DNA of 64,000 nucleotides. Source: Vagococcus penaei. GTDB taxonomy: Bacteria; Bacillota; Bacilli; Lactobacillales; Vagococcaceae. The notes beneath the pieces are model-generated. The model had not been told where the DNA came from, did no database searches, and worked only from the letters and a program-made list of their open reading frames with translations. Made by a program: the position numbers and the translations under genes. The stretch is from assembly GCF_001998885.1 (NCBI RefSeq), contig NZ_CP019609.1, positions 186,001 to 250,000 of the forward strand, given 5' to 3'. This document shows positions 62,167 through 64,000 of the stretch, one piece after another. Positions within the stretch are counted from its first letter, which is position 1; each line of letters begins with the position of its first letter.

Positions 62167-63600
62167 TTACAACAAAAATAGTTTTTTCAGTATTTCTTTA
62201 GAATTAGTTAGTCCCTGATCCTCTTTTATAGGTTGGTGATAGTTAATAGTTGGCATTTTCGCTTGACATATATCACAACACGGAATAATTATATCATATT
62301 TATCAACTTGATTGAAATATGTCAACAAACTTTTCCTTCGACAGGTTTGTCCGGTGATAAATTGTAAAATATCATATAAGCGATACGATTGTTGGTGTTT
62401 TTTTAATGCTAAATAGGCATCAAATGTTTCCCAATCCCAATTATTTTTTTTCAATTGATTGTACCATTTAACTTGTAAATCATTTAACTGCGGTAGATAT
62501 TGTTCTAACTCACTATCCGTTTTATTTTTTAAAAATAATAAATCTGCTTTTTGATGATATGTTTCATCTTGTAAAAATAAATGTAGTCGTTCATCACCCG
62601 CATTGTAAAGTAAAATAGCCACACTTTGTTTACCATCCCGTCCTGCACGCCCGACCTCTTGAGTATAGTTTTCAAGACTATCCGGCAAGTGATAATGTAT
62701 CACAAAACGAATATTAGTTTTGTTGATTCCCATCCCAAAAGCGTTCGTTGCACATAGCACTCGAATATCGTCATTAATAAATTGTTGTTGTAAATTAATG
62801 CGGTCATGGGGACTCATGCCACCGTGGTACGCTGCTACTTGAAAGGGACAGACCTGATTTAGAGCAGCAGCAATTTTTTCAGCCTCTTTTTTACTCGAAA
62901 AATAGATAATACCTGGGGCATCATGAGTCGATAGAAAATTCGTTAAATAGTCTAGTTTATCCTCCACTGATATCACTGAATAGTAAATGTTCGGACGATC
63001 AACTGATAATTGAATAAGTTTATATGGACGATGTTTAAATAATTGTTTAGAGATATCCTCTAAAACTGTTTCGGTTGCTGTTGCTGTCAGTCCCATTACA
63101 AGTGGTTCTTGTAGTTCTTGAATAATATGGTAAAGATGCAAGTAATCGGGGCGGAAATCATTCCCCCATTGTGAAATACAATGTGCTTCATCGACAACAA
63201 ACAACGAAATATGACAAGTTTTTAAATGTTGAATTACTGTCTCTTGCACTAAAGTTTCAGGGCTTAAAAAGATATACTTATAGTCTGAAATATGTGATAA
63301 CACAAAATTTTTTTCAAAAAAACTTAATTGACTATTAATCGCTACGACTGACTTTTCACCAAGTTGACGTAGCTGATTAACCTGATCTTCCATTAGAGAA
63401 ATAAGTGGCGAAACAATGATTGTTTGTCCCGCTAGACAATCACTTGTAAATTGGTAGATCAAGGATTTACCCGTTCCAGTTGGTAAAACTGCGAGCGTAT
63501 TCTCACCAGCTAAAGCCGCTTTAATTGTTTCTTCCTGACCGGGTTTAAAGCTGGTAAAGCCATATTTTTCATATAATAATTGCTCTAAGTTATTCACCAT
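62167..63600 (-). CDS. recQ: ATP-dependent DNA helicase RecQ (RecS type)
   Basis: 3'-5' superfamily 2 helicase. Walker A is LPTGTGKS, motif II is VVDEAHCISQWG (DEAH), motif VI is QEVGRAGRDG. A zinc-binding domain follows with CRRKSLLTYF and CCDICQAK. At 477 residues it is short and lacks an HRDC domain, as is usual for the RecS version in low-GC Gram-positives. ATG 63600 overlaps the end of the upstream HTH gene by 11 bases, implying coupled translation. Confidence 0.95.
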   Translation of the reverse strand: MVNNLEQLLYEKYGFTSFKPGQEETIKAALAGENTLAVLPTGTGKSLIYQFTSDCLAGQTIIVSPLISLMEDQVNQLRQLGEKSVVAINSQLSFFEKNFVLSHISDYKYIFLSPETLVQETVIQHLKTCHISLFVVDEAHCISQWGNDFRPDYLHLYHIIQELQEPLVMGLTATATETVLEDISKQLFKHRPYKLIQLSVDRPNIYYSVISVEDKLDYLTNFLSTHDAPGIIYFSSKKEAEKIAAALNQVCPFQVAAYHGGMSPHDRINLQQQFINDDIRVLCATNAFGMGINKTNIRFVIHYHLPDSLENYTQEVGRAGRDGKQSVAILLYNAGDERLHLFLQDETYHQKADLLFLKNKTDSELEQYLPQLNDLQVKWYNQLKKNNWDWETFDAYLALKKHQQSYRLYDILQFITGQTCRRKSLLTYFNQVDKYDIIIPCCDICQAKMPTINYHQPIKEDQGLTNSKEILKKLFLL

Positions 63601-64000
63601 ATTTTCCTTCTTTAATTTGTTTTATTTGATACAAGCGAAATTCATTAAAACTTAATCCATTAATTTTTTGTCGAAGTTGTTGATAGTCCCAGTTTCGACA
63701 ATCAACAACCGTCTCTTTTGAAAAATGATTTAGCTCATCTAAATGACCAAACGGGTAAATTTTCAAGATATCGCTCTCTTGATTGGAAGAAATCGCTAGT
63801 TCAATTAAGTGATCACTGATTGTACTCTCTCTCAGCCCTCTAATTTTTGCAATGTCAGACAACGATTGCGTTCGCTGATAAATTTCAGCTGTTTTATCCA
63901 CAGTATCAACTGGCAAATAACTAGCTTCATCTGTTAATATATTTGTCAGTACAGGAAAGTTTATCTGATTTTTAGTAATCAGCGTTAATAATTGATGTAG
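63590..64000 (-). CDS. helix-turn-helix protein (YpbB-like), 5' end outside window
   Basis: C-terminal part of a protein whose frame stays open to the window edge. An HTH is visible in SLSDIAKIRGLRESTISDHLIEL. It matches the C-terminus of the YpbB family, which lies directly upstream of recQ in Bacillus and other Firmicutes. The HTH domain may act with RecQ. The apparent start inside the window (a TTG) is not the real start. Confidence 0.82.
   Translation of the reverse strand, partial: LHQLLTLITKNQINFPVLTNILTDEASYLPVDTVDKTAEIYQRTQSLSDIAKIRGLRESTISDHLIELAISSNQESDILKIYPFGHLDELNHFSKETVVDCRNWDYQQLRQKINGLSFNEFRLYQIKQIKEGKYGE

Overview
This window is a low-GC Gram-positive chromosome segment, most likely from the Enterococcaceae (an Enterococcus or Vagococcus relative). 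The evidence is gene content and order: pcrA-ligA-gatCAB-dagK-rlmD, dnaG-rpoD, rpsU-yqeY-phoH-pgpH-ybeY-dgkA-era-recO, glyQS under a T-box, xerC-hslV-hslU-codY, scpA-scpB-rluB, ribU under an FMN riboswitch, and ypbB-recQ-lysM-cmk-rpsA. Nearly all genes lie on the minus strand. The three plus-strand genes are ppsR, a PHP phosphoesterase and one unknown membrane protein. The genus is inferred, not proven.

Layout. 1-10 kb: rRNA methylation, a lipid kinase, the transamidosome subunits, DNA ligase and PcrA helicase. 10-16 kb: the sigma factor/primase operon and a CtpE-like P-type ATPase. 16-22 kb is the most accessory part: a three-gene ABC transporter, a secreted CAP-domain protein with four 77-residue modules, and a PASTA membrane protein with no kinase domain. 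22-33 kb: glycyl-tRNA synthetase, DNA repair, ribosome maturation and c-di-AMP turnover, ending with Zur. 33-45 kb: PpsR, an aldose-epimerase-like protein, the CodY operon, OatA, ClpB and a PHP phosphatase. 45-53 kb: peptide and tRNA metabolism, riboflavin uptake, chromosome condensation, XerD and Fur. 53-64 kb: CvfB, GNAT, two efflux pumps, a C26 hydrolase, RlmN, S1, Cmk, a LysM protein, RecQ and its HTH partner.

The most striking feature is that six conserved genes each carry a single-base lesion. pgpH, rpsA and rluB are shifted at A homopolymers. oatA (TGA) and a C26 hydrolase (TAA) have one in-frame stop each. A PHP phosphatase can only keep its first metal ligand if it starts at ATT. Damage to generally important genes (S1, PgpH) at homopolymers points first to sequence error. 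Real decay, strain variation or recoding remain possible and can be tested.

Regulation that can be read directly includes a glycine T-box, an FMN riboswitch, a CtsR box inside the clpB promoter, a terminator in the dnaG-rpoD leader, an attenuator-like hairpin before an MFS pump, and intrinsic terminators after most units. I see no CRISPR array, insertion sequence, prophage, rRNA or tRNA gene, and no convincing new defence system.
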